A DNA stretch of 64,000 nucleotides from Sulfurospirillum sp964466465 (lineage in GTDB: Bacteria; Campylobacterota; Campylobacteria; Campylobacterales; Sulfurospirillaceae). Shown here piece after piece: positions 1 to 8,535 of the stretch. Every line of letters starts with the position of its first letter. The stretch's first letter is position 1. The notes under the pieces were generated by a model, which saw only the letters and a list, made by a program, of their open reading frames with translations, ran no database searches and had not been told where the DNA came from. Where the stretch lies: positions 32,202 through 96,201 of the forward strand of contig CAYXNJ010000003.1 in assembly GCA_964466465.1 (NCBI GenBank), in the 5' to 3' direction. A program made the translations under genes and the position numbers.

Positions 1-989
1 GCCAAAACAGCCGCTTGTACTTTTTTAAGATCTTCACTTGTCATAGGAACCAAACCGATGGTTTTTAGAACACCTTTTTGACCTACCATTTTGTCATCTA
101 CATAAAGTTTAAAGAACTCATCCATGCCCTTCACTTCAGCTCTGTGAGCATTTTTAGCGTAGATGTAAAGGCTTCTTGAAATTGGGTATTTTCCACTTGA
201 AATGTTCTCAGATGTACATGCGATACCATCGACTTGAGCACCATTGATTTTATCGCCATTCTCTTCAAGGAAGCTGTATCCAAAGATACCAAATGCAGCC
301 GTATCTTTTGTGAGTTTTTGAACGATTAAGTTGTCATTTTCACCCGCTGGTACAAAAACACCGTCTTGACGGATTGCTTTGTACTTGCCTTTTTTGTCAC
401 CATACGCATCGAATTTTTTAGAAGCTGTTTCCATCACCATCTCATCAAAAGAGTCTCTTGTTCCTGATGTGGTTGGAGGACCGTAAACGGTGATTTTTCT
501 ATTGGGGAGTTTTGCGTCAATTTCATTCCATGTTTTGTACGGGTTTTTAATCAGTGATTTGCCATCTTTACTTGGCACTTCTTCAGCAAGCGCTAAAAAG
601 AGTTGTTCTTTGCTGAGTGCAATTTCGCCATTGCTTTTAGACTGAGCAACCGCGATACCATCAAAACCGACCATCATACCAGTGATGTCAGTCACACCGT
701 TTTTAACACATGTTTCAAACTCTTCCGCTTTAATAGGACGAGAAGCATTGGTAAAATCAGGAGTATCAAGGCCAGCACCTGCACAGAAAAGCTTCATACC
801 GCCACCTGTTCCTGTTGATTCAACGACAGGGGTTTTATTGCCAGTTACTGCTTTAAACTCTTCTGCAACATAACTTGTAAAAGGATAGACGGTTGAAGAT
901 CCAACAATTTTGATCTGATCTCTAGCAGCCGCAGTCGAACACAAAGCGGCAACACTTAAAAGCGACAGGGCGCATGTTTTGATAGTCAT
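1..989 (-). CDS. pstS: Phosphate ABC transporter substrate-binding protein PstS (3' end cut by window edge)
   Basis: Periplasmic high-affinity phosphate-binding protein that feeds the PstCAB importer. The reverse-strand reading frame is open from the ATG at 989 to the window edge, so the C-terminus is missing. It begins with a signal peptide (MTIKTCALSLLSVAALCSTAAA, cleavage near residue 22), followed by the typical PstS start IKIVGSSTVYPF, the phosphate-loop segment STGTGGGMKLFCAG and the SGTRDSFDE segment. A GGAG ribosome site lies 7 nt before the ATG. The pst permease and ATPase genes probably follow beyond the left edge. A Pho-type promoter (1023-1055) lies immediately upstream, so phosphate control is expected. 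The family assignment is secure; the downstream genes are inferred. Confidence 0.93.
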   Translation of the reverse strand, partial: MTIKTCALSLLSVAALCSTAAARDQIKIVGSSTVYPFTSYVAEEFKAVTGNKTPVVESTGTGGGMKLFCAGAGLDTPDFTNASRPIKAEEFETCVKNGVTDITGMMVGFDGIAVAQSKSNGEIALSKEQLFLALAEEVPSKDGKSLIKNPYKTWNEIDAKLPNRKITVYGPPTTSGTRDSFDEMVMETASKKFDAYGDKKGKYKAIRQDGVFVPAGENDNLIVQKLTKDTAAFGIFGYSFLEENGDKINGAQVDGIACTSENISSGKYPISRSLYIYAKNAHRAEVKGMDEFFKLYVDDKMVGQKGVLKTIGLVPMTSEDLKKVQAAVL

Positions 990-1022
990 TTGAACACTCC
1001 ATTTCTAAAATTTGGTAGTGTC

Positions 1023-1055
1023 ATTGTAAAAGAATTTGATTACAACTTGGTTACA
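1023..1055 (-). promoter_or_regulatory. Predicted Pho box and -10 of pstS
   Basis: Read on the minus strand: TGTAACC at 1055-1049, TGTAATC at 1044-1038 (11-bp phase) and TACAAT at 1028-1023. The box takes the place of a -35 element, as in PhoB-activated promoters. The same layout recurs upstream of olsF, phoU and phoH. The implied transcript start is near 1016, about 26 nt before the pstS ATG. Confidence 0.75.
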
Positions 1056-1161
1056 TCTCTTGTCGTAGATCACAGCAATATTTAGCATTGCCTGCTATAA
1101 TGCCGCTATTGTTGCTCGATATAATAGCATCTACGATTTACTAGAATTACAAGGATTTTTC

Positions 1162-2763
1162 ATGTTACAAACGATTCGCGCGAAACTCTTCTTTTTAATG
1201 GTCGTTGTTCTTTTTGGAACTGTCACTCTTAGCTATTTGCTGATTTCCAATGCAAATCGTGCTGAAAAAGCAACCGATAAAATTCAAACCACCGGTGAGA
1301 TTTCAAAGCATTTCACAGAACTTCTTGCACATGCAAGAGGCTATCAGCTCTTTGCTAACCAAAACTCTCTTGATGCCTACACTAAGGCCTATAAAGATTT
1401 AACAGAGCATCTTGATGAGCTTAAAGGTTTGCTTGAAAATAAAGACAACCTTTCACTACTTGCACAAATTACGGATGAACTTAAAGCACATCGCGCAACC
1501 AATGATCATCGTTTTGAACTTGTTAAAAAATATACCACTACTATCAATTCACCTGAGTTTCTTTCCTCCGCTGATGGGAAAAATTTTCTACAAATCACTG
1601 ACGAACTGAGAACGCAATACGCTTCAATCCAAACAAAAATAGAAAAGCTTTCCAATACCATTATGGACTATGAAGATGCTCAAGTAGAGAGAGCTCGCAT
1701 GATTGGTATTATTATGGCACTGCTCGTATCAGGTGGTGCATGTTTTCTTTTCTGGTTTATTGCAAGTAAAATCAAATATTCCATTCAAAAAGCATCAGAC
1801 GAGTGTGCTTACATCGGTCAGCATAAGGACCTTCATCATACCATCGACACCGTTGGCAATGATGAAATCGCACATATGATGCAAACGGTCAATACCCTTC
1901 TCTCACAGCTACGCCATGCTATTGATGATGCCAAACGCACCGCACTTGAAAATGCTGCTGTTGCCGAAGAGCTTTCATCCACCTCACTTCAAATTGGCAA
2001 ACGTACCGAAGATGCAGCAAAAGAGGTCGATGAAACCGTTCATGCCACACAAGCGGTTGCATCCATCCTTAAAACCAGTGAAGAGAGTTCACAACACTCA
2101 GGAAAAGTCATTGAACACGTAGCCGATGAGCTTGGAAACGCTTCTAAAGAGGTGCTTGCTGTCTCTTCTGATCTTCAAAATATCGTTGTGAGCCAAACGG
2201 ATTTATCAAGCCGTCTTGAACACCTCGATAGTGAAGTCACACAAGTTCAACAAGTCCTTGGTGTTATCTCTGACATTGCAGAACAAACCAACCTTCTTGC
2301 CCTTAATGCAGCCATTGAAGCAGCACGCGCAGGAGAACATGGACGCGGTTTTGCGGTCGTTGCCGATGAAGTACGAAAATTGGCTGAGCGTACACAAAAA
2401 AGTCTTGTTGAGAGTAACGCAACCGTTGCTGTCATCGTTCAATCGGTCAATACCGCAACTGAAATTATGAAAAGAAGCGCTGAAGAGATCCAAGAACTAG
2501 GACATCGTGCTGAAAATACGCAAACATTGATGATTAGAACAGTAGAAACCATGAATGAAGCAAAAACGTTAGCGCTTCATACCGTCAAAGATGCCCAAGC
2601 AGGTAGTGTCAAAGCCGATGAAGTGCTAAATCGCATCCATAATATTCATCAACTCTCTACAACCAATGCCAGAAGTGTCGAAGAAATAGCAAGTGCAGCA
2701 GAGCATCTCTCTAAACTCTCTGACAACCTTAGCCATGCACTTGCCACCTTTAAAACAGCCTAA
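1162..2763 (+). CDS. Methyl-accepting chemotaxis protein
   Basis: Membrane chemoreceptor of 533 aa. The first membrane helix is at about residues 8-28, a periplasmic helical sensor of about 150 residues follows, the second helix is at about 179-201, then HAMP and a long cytoplasmic signalling coiled coil. The hairpin tip is at about residue 374 (EQTNLLALNAAIEAARAGE, then GRGFAVVADEVRKLAERT), the CheA/CheW contact region. No C-terminal CheR-binding pentapeptide is seen; the protein ends in ATFKTA. An AAGGA site precedes the ATG. It is a full-length paralogue of the receptor at 3669-5273 (533 versus 534 aa, colinear). The ligand cannot be told from sequence. Confidence 0.93.
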   Translation: MLQTIRAKLFFLMVVVLFGTVTLSYLLISNANRAEKATDKIQTTGEISKHFTELLAHARGYQLFANQNSLDAYTKAYKDLTEHLDELKGLLENKDNLSLLAQITDELKAHRATNDHRFELVKKYTTTINSPEFLSSADGKNFLQITDELRTQYASIQTKIEKLSNTIMDYEDAQVERARMIGIIMALLVSGGACFLFWFIASKIKYSIQKASDECAYIGQHKDLHHTIDTVGNDEIAHMMQTVNTLLSQLRHAIDDAKRTALENAAVAEELSSTSLQIGKRTEDAAKEVDETVHATQAVASILKTSEESSQHSGKVIEHVADELGNASKEVLAVSSDLQNIVVSQTDLSSRLEHLDSEVTQVQQVLGVISDIAEQTNLLALNAAIEAARAGEHGRGFAVVADEVRKLAERTQKSLVESNATVAVIVQSVNTATEIMKRSAEEIQELGHRAENTQTLMIRTVETMNEAKTLALHTVKDAQAGSVKADEVLNRIHNIHQLSTTNARSVEEIASAAEHLSKLSDNLSHALATFKTA

Positions 2764-2772
2764 GGAATGCGT

Positions 2773-3558
2773 ATGATGGAGCGTATGCCAAGCCTCTTTT
2801 TGGGGCATGGCTCACCCATGAATCTTGTGTTAGAAAACAGCTTCACCGAAGGTCTTGAAGCACTTTCACGTGAGCTTCCAACCCCTAAAGCCATTCTTGT
2901 CATCTCAGCACATTGGTACACCAACCAAACGGCTGTCAGTATGAGTTCTGGCATTGCGTATGAAACGGTGTATGACTTTTATGGCTTCCCCCCTTCTTTG
3001 TATGAGCTAAGCTACAAATCACCGAGCAATAACACCCTCTCCAAGCGTATCGCAACGCTTTTAGATGCTCCTTTAATTGAGCGAGGGCTAGATCATGGTG
3101 CATGGATGCCTTTGTATTATCTTTTTCCTAAAGCGAGTATCCCCATCATTCAACTGAGCATCAATAAAAACCTACCATTGATCGCACATGTTAAACTGGG
3201 CGAGCAACTCCAAGTGCTACGCGATGAGGGCATTATGATCATCGGAAGTGGCAATATAACGCACAATTTAGGTATGGTCGATTTTTACAATATCAACGCA
3301 CCTGCTGTGGAATGGGCACAAAATGTAGATACCTTTATTGATAAAGCGTTTAGAACAAACGATATCGAAAGCCTTATACGCATTGAAGAGCGATGCCCTG
3401 ATTTTAAAACAGCACACCCTTCATTAGACCACTATGTACCACTCCTCTACATTGCGGGGACACGTCATGTAAACGATGATCTCACCAGTATCACCCCTCT
3501 TTTTCAAAATGCTAGCCTTTCTATGCGAGGATTTATGCTTCAAAGCAAAACCAGCTAA
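2773..3558 (+). CDS. DODA-type (LigB superfamily) extradiol ring-cleavage dioxygenase, YgiD-like
   Basis: Non-haem metal dioxygenase of the class III extradiol (LigB) fold, about 261 aa, the length of E. coli YgiD and plant DODA proteins. Family landmarks are FLGHGSPMN near the N-terminus, VISAHWYT, the HGAWMPL segment, IPIIQLSI, GSGNITHNLG and DHYVPLLYIAG; the conserved His residues would bind the metal. The frame opens at an ATG at 2767, but the AGGA ribosome site (2763-2766) abuts that codon, so the ATG at 2773 or 2776 is a better start. It begins about 10 bases after the upstream receptor stop and is probably co-transcribed with it. The natural substrate in this organism is unknown. Confidence 0.85.
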   Translation: MMERMPSLFLGHGSPMNLVLENSFTEGLEALSRELPTPKAILVISAHWYTNQTAVSMSSGIAYETVYDFYGFPPSLYELSYKSPSNNTLSKRIATLLDAPLIERGLDHGAWMPLYYLFPKASIPIIQLSINKNLPLIAHVKLGEQLQVLRDEGIMIIGSGNITHNLGMVDFYNINAPAVEWAQNVDTFIDKAFRTNDIESLIRIEERCPDFKTAHPSLDHYVPLLYIAGTRHVNDDLTSITPLFQNASLSMRGFMLQSKTS

Positions 3559-3618
3559 ACGTATAAAAAAGTACGTTTAAACTCTACTTATCTCACACTA
3601 AATATCACGCATGACAAC

Positions 3619-3657
3619 TACAATTTGTGTTTAATATAAAATTAAATACAAATTGTA
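3619..3657 (+). promoter_or_regulatory. Perfect 10-bp inverted repeat running into the ribosome site of the second chemoreceptor
   Basis: TACAATTTGT (3619-3628) and ACAAATTGTA (3648-3657) are exact reverse complements separated by 19 AT-rich bases. The right arm ends inside the TAAGGA ribosome site of the gene at 3669. It could be a protein operator or a leader hairpin that partly covers the ribosome site. Confidence 0.45.
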
Positions 3658-3668
3658 AGGAATATTTT

Positions 3669-5273
3669 ATGTTTAAGACAATCCGCTCCAAACTTGTGAT
3701 GTTGTTTCTCATCATTTTAATGGGAACCATCTGTTTAAGTTACCTTCTTATTTCCAATACATCAAGCGCTGAAGTGGCTGTGCGAAAAGTTCAGGTGATT
3801 GAGAAAATCACACGTGATACGGCTGAGCTGTTGATGCAATCTCGTGGGTATCAAATTACTTTTGTGCCTATGTTTATGGAGAAGTCCATCGAAGCGGAGC
3901 GAACCCTTGAAAAACACCTTATAGAATTGCAACCTTTACTGACCAGCGAACGCGACATTGCTCTTTTTAAAGAGATTAAAGTAGGTGTTGACGCCTTTGC
4001 CGAATCAACCTTGCCTCGTTTTGAGCTTCTCACAAAATACAAAAAAGCCACCGATACACCAGAGTTTTTAGCAACAGCAGATGGAAAAAGGTTTACAGAG
4101 TTGACCAACAAAGGACGCGATGGCTTTATCATCATCTCCAAAAAAGCAGATGAGCTTTCCAAAGCCATTGAAGAAGAAGAAAAAGCATCGTTAGCCAAAG
4201 CCCGAAAATTGGGCATTACTCTTGCTCTAGTTGTTCTCATCATCACCAATCTCTTTTTCTGGTATGTGGCATCGAACATTAAGAAATCATTAGAAATAGC
4301 CACCAAAGAGTGTCAATACATTGGCGCAACCAAAGATCTTATGCACACCATAGAGACTCATGGTGATGATGAAATTGCGACCATGATGCAAACGGTCAAC
4401 GCCCTGCTCTCTCAAATCAGCCATGCCATTGACGATGCTAAACGTACTGCTACAGAAAATGCAGCAGTTGCTGAGGAGCTTTCTTCTACCTCTATGCAAA
4501 TAGGAAAACGCACCGAAGAGACCGATCAAGAGGTTGATCATGCGGTCAGTACGACCAAAAGGGTTGCGGGCATTTTACATGACAGCGAAGAGAATGCTGG
4601 ACGCGCAGGCAGCGTAATGCAAAACGTGGCAAATGAACTTAACAATGCTTCATCCGAAGTCCTTGCGGTCTCTTCTGACCTTCAAAGTGTCGTCGTTAAC
4701 CAAACCGATCTTTCAGCGCGTTTAGAACAACTTAACCAAGAAGTCACGCAAGTACAACAAGTCCTCTCTGTCATTGCAGATATCGCAGAACAGACCAATC
4801 TTTTGGCACTCAATGCCGCCATTGAAGCAGCACGTGCAGGAGAGCATGGACGCGGTTTTGCCGTGGTTGCCGATGAAGTACGCAAGCTTGCTGAACGTAC
4901 CCAAAAAAGCCTTGTGGAGAGCAACTCCACCGTAGCCGTCATCACCCAGTCAGTTGCGACCTCATCCGAACTTATGAAGAAAAATGCGGCAGAGATTCAA
5001 TCCCTTGGAAACAGAGCAGAAAATACCCAACAACTCATGCTTAAAACCGTTGAAAACATGAACGAAACTGCCAGTATTGCGCAGGGTGCGGCAAAAGAAG
5101 CCAAACATGGAAGCATCGAAGCCAATGCAATGTTAGAGAGAGTCAATACCATTCATAAACTCACCTCTACGAATGCCAGAAGTGTCGAAGAGATCGCCAG
5201 TGCAGCAGAACACCTCGCTAAACTCTCTACCAATCTTAGCAACGCCCTCTCTGTCTTTAAAACAACAGCATAA
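3669..5273 (+). CDS. Methyl-accepting chemotaxis protein (paralogue of 1162-2763)
   Basis: Chemoreceptor of 534 aa with the same plan as its neighbour: membrane helix at about 8-28, periplasmic helical sensor, second helix at about 180-200, HAMP, and a signalling hairpin with its tip at about residue 374 (EQTNLLALNAAIEAARAGE). The start was set at the ATG at 3669 (MFKTIRSKL), which follows AAGGA and matches the neighbour's MLQTIRAKL; a longer frame from 3627 would add 14 residues without a ribosome site. The cytoplasmic halves are nearly the same while the periplasmic halves differ, as expected for duplication followed by ligand divergence. No CheR-docking tail is seen. A strong terminator follows at 5282-5308. 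Confidence 0.93.
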   Translation: MFKTIRSKLVMLFLIILMGTICLSYLLISNTSSAEVAVRKVQVIEKITRDTAELLMQSRGYQITFVPMFMEKSIEAERTLEKHLIELQPLLTSERDIALFKEIKVGVDAFAESTLPRFELLTKYKKATDTPEFLATADGKRFTELTNKGRDGFIIISKKADELSKAIEEEEKASLAKARKLGITLALVVLIITNLFFWYVASNIKKSLEIATKECQYIGATKDLMHTIETHGDDEIATMMQTVNALLSQISHAIDDAKRTATENAAVAEELSSTSMQIGKRTEETDQEVDHAVSTTKRVAGILHDSEENAGRAGSVMQNVANELNNASSEVLAVSSDLQSVVVNQTDLSARLEQLNQEVTQVQQVLSVIADIAEQTNLLALNAAIEAARAGEHGRGFAVVADEVRKLAERTQKSLVESNSTVAVITQSVATSSELMKKNAAEIQSLGNRAENTQQLMLKTVENMNETASIAQGAAKEAKHGSIEANAMLERVNTIHKLTSTNARSVEEIASAAEHLAKLSTNLSNALSVFKTTA

Positions 5274-5281
5274 ATCACTAC

Positions 5282-5308
5282 AGCTAAGCCCTATTTTAGG
5301 GCTTAGCT
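5282..5308 (+). terminator. Intrinsic terminator after the second chemoreceptor
   Basis: Perfect 12-bp stem AGCTAAGCCCTA / TAGGGCTTAGCT with a 3-nt loop, followed by TAATTTCTT. It lies 9 nt past the stop codon. Confidence 0.8.
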
Positions 5309-5346
5309 TAATTTCTTACCTTTTATCAAATGATTTAACTCTTCTT

Positions 5347-6567
5347 TTACGCTTTTAATGCCTTTTTAAAAAAATCTACCGCTTCTAAAAGGTGCGTTTT
5401 TGTTTCACTCTCTGGCATGTTATGTAACCATATATTTATTTCATTCCAACCCCAGTTATATGTAACACCTTGATATTTACTCATCCATGCTTTTTTGGAG
5501 AGAGCATATGCACTGTTAAAGGCAATACCTTGAAGGATTTTGAGCATCTCATAAATCATCATTGCTTCTTTATTTTCATAGCAAAATTCTAAAAATTTGT
5601 TTTCATCCTTAAAAGGTTGATTGAGTATTAACTGAAGTTCAAATAAGTTCGTATAAGCAGCATTTTTTTGAGGATTAATCTCAATGGCTTTTTGATATGC
5701 AACTATCGCTTCTGCGTACTTCTCTTGATTAGCATACAAAATCCCTATATTGAAATATGCTTCATCTTTTTTTGGATTAATCTCAATGGCTTTTTGATAC
5801 GCGACTAAAGCGTCCTTATAGTTTTTTTGTTCATCATACACATACCCCATATTATAATACGCTGAATCATTATTAGGATTAATCTCAATGGCTTTTTGAT
5901 ACGCGACTAAAGCGTTTTCATACTTTTTTTGTTTAGTATATGTGTTCCCTATATTGTAATATGTTGCATCATTATGAGGATAAATCGCCAGTGATTTTTG
6001 ATACGCTTCAATTGCCTTATCATACTCTTTAGCGGAAGAATGGCTAAGTCCTTGCATAAATAGCTCTTCTGCTTTGGACTGGCTTTTAATCCCTTCTTTT
6101 GCGGTTTCAACAGCCTTTGCTATCTTCTCTTGAGCTTCTTTCTCAAGCTTATCGATGATGCTTTGAAGTGTTGTTTGAGCTTCTTTGTTTATCCATTCTT
6201 CAGTCTCTTTTTTTGCCGCTTCTCTAGCTTCTTCTTTGGCTTTTGATTTAACACTCAAATATGATACAAAGCTAAAACCTACTAACAAAACAGTAACTAA
6301 ACCACCTAAGATGGTCGCAAGGACTCCAAATCTATCAACACCACCACTTATAATGTCCACACGACTATTCGCATCTTCCAGTCTGTATTTCAAACTTTCG
6401 ATGCCTTGTTCGCTTTTTTTGGCTTCATCCACATCTTTTTTTAGCTCATCGATGGTTTTTTGAAGTTGTTCTATTTTGTAGTTGAGTAGCTCGGTATTTG
6501 GCGTTTCTTGTTGTGCGCCAAACACACAAGAGGCAAGAAGTAACACCATAAACATCGTTTTTTTCAT
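5347..6567 (-). CDS. Membrane-anchored TPR protein with coiled coil
   Basis: Protein of 406 aa, function unknown. It starts with a signal peptide (MKKTMFMVLLLASCVFGA), then a charged coiled coil at about residues 25-75, a membrane helix at about 83-108 (TILGGLVTVLLVGFSFVSYL), a second charged helix region (about 110-165) and at least four TPR units at about 165-305, followed by an unrelated C-terminal helical part. Three TPR copies are almost the same at DNA level, with the phrase ggattaatctcaatggcttt at 5672, 5774 and 5876, exactly 102 bp (34 codons) apart. TPRs mediate protein-protein contacts; the partner is unknown. It stands alone between two terminator-like hairpins. Confidence 0.8.
   Translation of the reverse strand: MKKTMFMVLLLASCVFGAQQETPNTELLNYKIEQLQKTIDELKKDVDEAKKSEQGIESLKYRLEDANSRVDIISGGVDRFGVLATILGGLVTVLLVGFSFVSYLSVKSKAKEEAREAAKKETEEWINKEAQTTLQSIIDKLEKEAQEKIAKAVETAKEGIKSQSKAEELFMQGLSHSSAKEYDKAIEAYQKSLAIYPHNDATYYNIGNTYTKQKKYENALVAYQKAIEINPNNDSAYYNMGYVYDEQKNYKDALVAYQKAIEINPKKDEAYFNIGILYANQEKYAEAIVAYQKAIEINPQKNAAYTNLFELQLILNQPFKDENKFLEFCYENKEAMMIYEMLKILQGIAFNSAYALSKKAWMSKYQGVTYNWGWNEINIWLHNMPESETKTHLLEAVDFFKKALKA
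5660..6000 (-). repeat. 102-bp tandem repeats coding for TPR units
   Basis: Near-identical 102-bp units inside the TPR gene; matching 26-bp cores begin at 5672, 5774 and 5876, and a more diverged unit lies further right at about 5978. The high DNA identity points to recent tandem duplication, with possible copy-number change. Confidence 0.8.
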
Positions 6568-6651
6568 CTCACACTCCCTAAAGCGGATACATAAATCTGC
6601 AAATGATAATACTCATTGTACCAAAATACGATTGGTTTGTCAGGGAAAGAT

Positions 6652-6673
6652 GAAGGGCATATTATTGCCCTTC
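6652..6673 (-). terminator. Hairpin after olsF
   Basis: GAAGGGCA / TGCCCTTC, 8-bp stem with a 6-nt loop, just past the stop of the minus-strand acyltransferase gene. The tail on the minus strand is only moderately T-rich (ATCTTTCC). Confidence 0.45.
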
Positions 6674-6686
6674 TTAGAAGTAGAGG

Positions 6687-8402
6687 CTAAGAGGCTTTGA
6701 TATACCGTGCCTTTTTCGCCTCTTTGATTTTGGTGATGTCCACTAAAATGAAACTATCGACACAGTTCGCAAAATCTTTGTCGATGTTGAAGTCTAAAAA
6801 GCAAATGCCTCCCTCTTCGCACAGCTCAGTGTATTGTTTATACAGTGTTGGCACGCTCAGATCCATATGAGAAAGCTGCTCTTTAAGCACCGCAAAGTCC
6901 TCTTTATAGTCCTCTCCTTTGAAAAATGCCTGTGCTTCTTCTTTTTCAACCTTACTCATAAAAAAGCCATTACGAGCACTCACCAACGCTTTGGGCGATG
7001 TAAAATAGAGCGAATAAAAGGTGATGATCAGATTTTTAGCGATCTTTGGATACACATCACTGAGACTTACAGGCCCGTACATGTAACGAATATGCGGGTT
7101 TTTAAACAGATACGCCCCGATGCCCTGCCAGAGATAATCCAGCGCCCTTGTACCCCAATAACGCGGCTGCACAAAGCTACGCCCTAACTCAATGGAGTTA
7201 TGCAAGTACGGTGTAAACTCTGGAGTAAACTCAAATAAGGTTTGAGAGTAAAACCCTTCCACCCCAAAATACTCACTGATATAATTGGCTTCTCCGATGC
7301 GGTATGCTCCCACCACTTCAAGCTCTTCATCGTCCCAAAGCACGATGTGTTTATAGTGTTTATCAAAGGCATCCACATCTCTTTTAGAGCCTGTTCCCTC
7401 TTCGACTTTACGAAACGTAAACTCACGCAAGCGCCCTATCTCTTTCATCAAAATAGAACCCGCCTCATACTCATAAAGATAGATCTTTTTGCCATCGCTG
7501 GTTTGTCCTAAAAGCGTTGATTTTTTGAGCTCTGCTCGTATGGCTTTACGCTCTTCGGGGTGTGCTATCGCCTTTTGGGTTGCAAAGATGCCCTTCTTGC
7601 CTCGACTGATTTTATAGAGATGCTTTTTAAGAAGATTAATCAGTGTTGTGTCGCCAAAACCTGAATTTTGAAGCGTTTTATAGGTAATCATCTCGCCGAT
7701 TTTAAAGCTAATGACTTTTGAGCGCTTCTTAAACATCTCACGCGCAAGCAAGAAGGTCGAGAGCTTTTTATTGATCATCGAAAGCGTGTAAAAAATGGGT
7801 GAATTTTTCGCATCAATGAAAACAGGTAACAGAGGCGAGTTGCTCTTTTGGGCAAACTTCAAAAAACCCTTTTTCCACTTCGCATCTTTGATGCCTGTAG
7901 GATGGGCACGAGAGACTTCACCAGAGGGAAAGACAATGAGCGCTTCATCATTTTCCAGCGCATCATACACCTTTTTGATGGACTCTTTGGCGGTTGTGCC
8001 ACTCAGGTTGTCAATGGGAATTAAAATGTTGCTCAGTGGTTCTATCTGCATCAAAACATCATTGGCTAAGACTTTCACATCGCTTCGTATCTCTTTGATG
8101 AGTGAGATCAGTGCTAACGCATCGAGTGCTCCTAAAGGGTGGTTTGCGATGATGATAACGCGCCCAGAGGAAGGGATGTTGGCTTTATCTTTATTGGAAA
8201 CGGTGTAGCCAAAGTTAAAATACTCCAACACCGCTTCCACAAAATCAAACCCTTTATACGCCTCGCCATGGGTTAAAAAATCGTTTATCTCCTCTTGGTG
8301 CAGTAACTTTTTGAGAAGATACACAACGAAATTTCTCACCATACTTGGATAATAGGCAATAGTGGGGTACTTGAGGCTTAACGTTTTTTCGACATCGACC
8401 AT
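6687..8402 (-). CDS. olsF: Bifunctional ornithine-lipid synthase, OlsF type (PlsC-like + GNAT acyltransferase)
   Basis: Fusion of 571 aa. The N-terminal half is a PlsC-type O-acyltransferase with the NHPLGALDA motif (H88, D94) and FPSGE at 158-162. The C-terminal half (about 320-500) is the OlsB-like N-acyltransferase fold (RLREFTFRKVEEG, DAFDKHYKHIVLWD, VVGAYRIG). This order matches OlsF enzymes, which acylate ornithine on the amino group and then on the hydroxyl of the bound fatty acid, giving a phosphorus-free membrane lipid. The ATG at 8402 has AAGGAG 5 nt upstream. A Pho-type promoter lies at 8429-8461, back to back with that of phoU. A similar GNAT/PlsC fusion with another acyl acceptor is the main alternative. 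Confidence 0.8.
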   Translation of the reverse strand: MVDVEKTLSLKYPTIAYYPSMVRNFVVYLLKKLLHQEEINDFLTHGEAYKGFDFVEAVLEYFNFGYTVSNKDKANIPSSGRVIIIANHPLGALDALALISLIKEIRSDVKVLANDVLMQIEPLSNILIPIDNLSGTTAKESIKKVYDALENDEALIVFPSGEVSRAHPTGIKDAKWKKGFLKFAQKSNSPLLPVFIDAKNSPIFYTLSMINKKLSTFLLAREMFKKRSKVISFKIGEMITYKTLQNSGFGDTTLINLLKKHLYKISRGKKGIFATQKAIAHPEERKAIRAELKKSTLLGQTSDGKKIYLYEYEAGSILMKEIGRLREFTFRKVEEGTGSKRDVDAFDKHYKHIVLWDDEELEVVGAYRIGEANYISEYFGVEGFYSQTLFEFTPEFTPYLHNSIELGRSFVQPRYWGTRALDYLWQGIGAYLFKNPHIRYMYGPVSLSDVYPKIAKNLIITFYSLYFTSPKALVSARNGFFMSKVEKEEAQAFFKGEDYKEDFAVLKEQLSHMDLSVPTLYKQYTELCEEGGICFLDFNIDKDFANCVDSFILVDITKIKEAKKARYIKAS

Positions 8403-8428
8403 GAGTGCTCCTTACTTTTTTTGGGTTG

Positions 8429-8461
8429 ATTATAAGCGGAGCTCATTACGATACGGTAACG
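8429..8461 (-). promoter_or_regulatory. Predicted Pho box and -10 of olsF
   Basis: On the minus strand: CGTTACC at 8461-8455, CGTAATG at 8450-8444 and TATAAT at 8434-8429, the same 33-bp geometry as at pstS, phoU and phoH. It is separated by only 15 bp from the oppositely directed phoU box. The implied transcript start is about 20 nt before the olsF ATG. Confidence 0.7.
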
Positions 8462-8476
8462 CTTGAGGGGTTTTTA

Positions 8477-8509
8477 TGTTACCATATTGTAATGATTTCA
8501 AACTACAAT
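8477..8509 (+). promoter_or_regulatory. Predicted Pho box and -10 of phoU-phoB-phoR
   Basis: TGTTACC at 8477-8483, TGTAATG at 8488-8494 (11-bp phase), TACAAT at 8504-8509. The predicted transcript starts about 20 nt before the phoU ATG. This would make the sensor-regulator operon autoregulated. Confidence 0.72.
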
Positions 8510-8535
8510 GATACAAACTATTGTAAGGAAAATGT

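Noticed and set aside
603..873. Plus-strand open frames across 603-873
   Set aside because: They lie antisense inside pstS, have no ribosome site and no protein-like composition.
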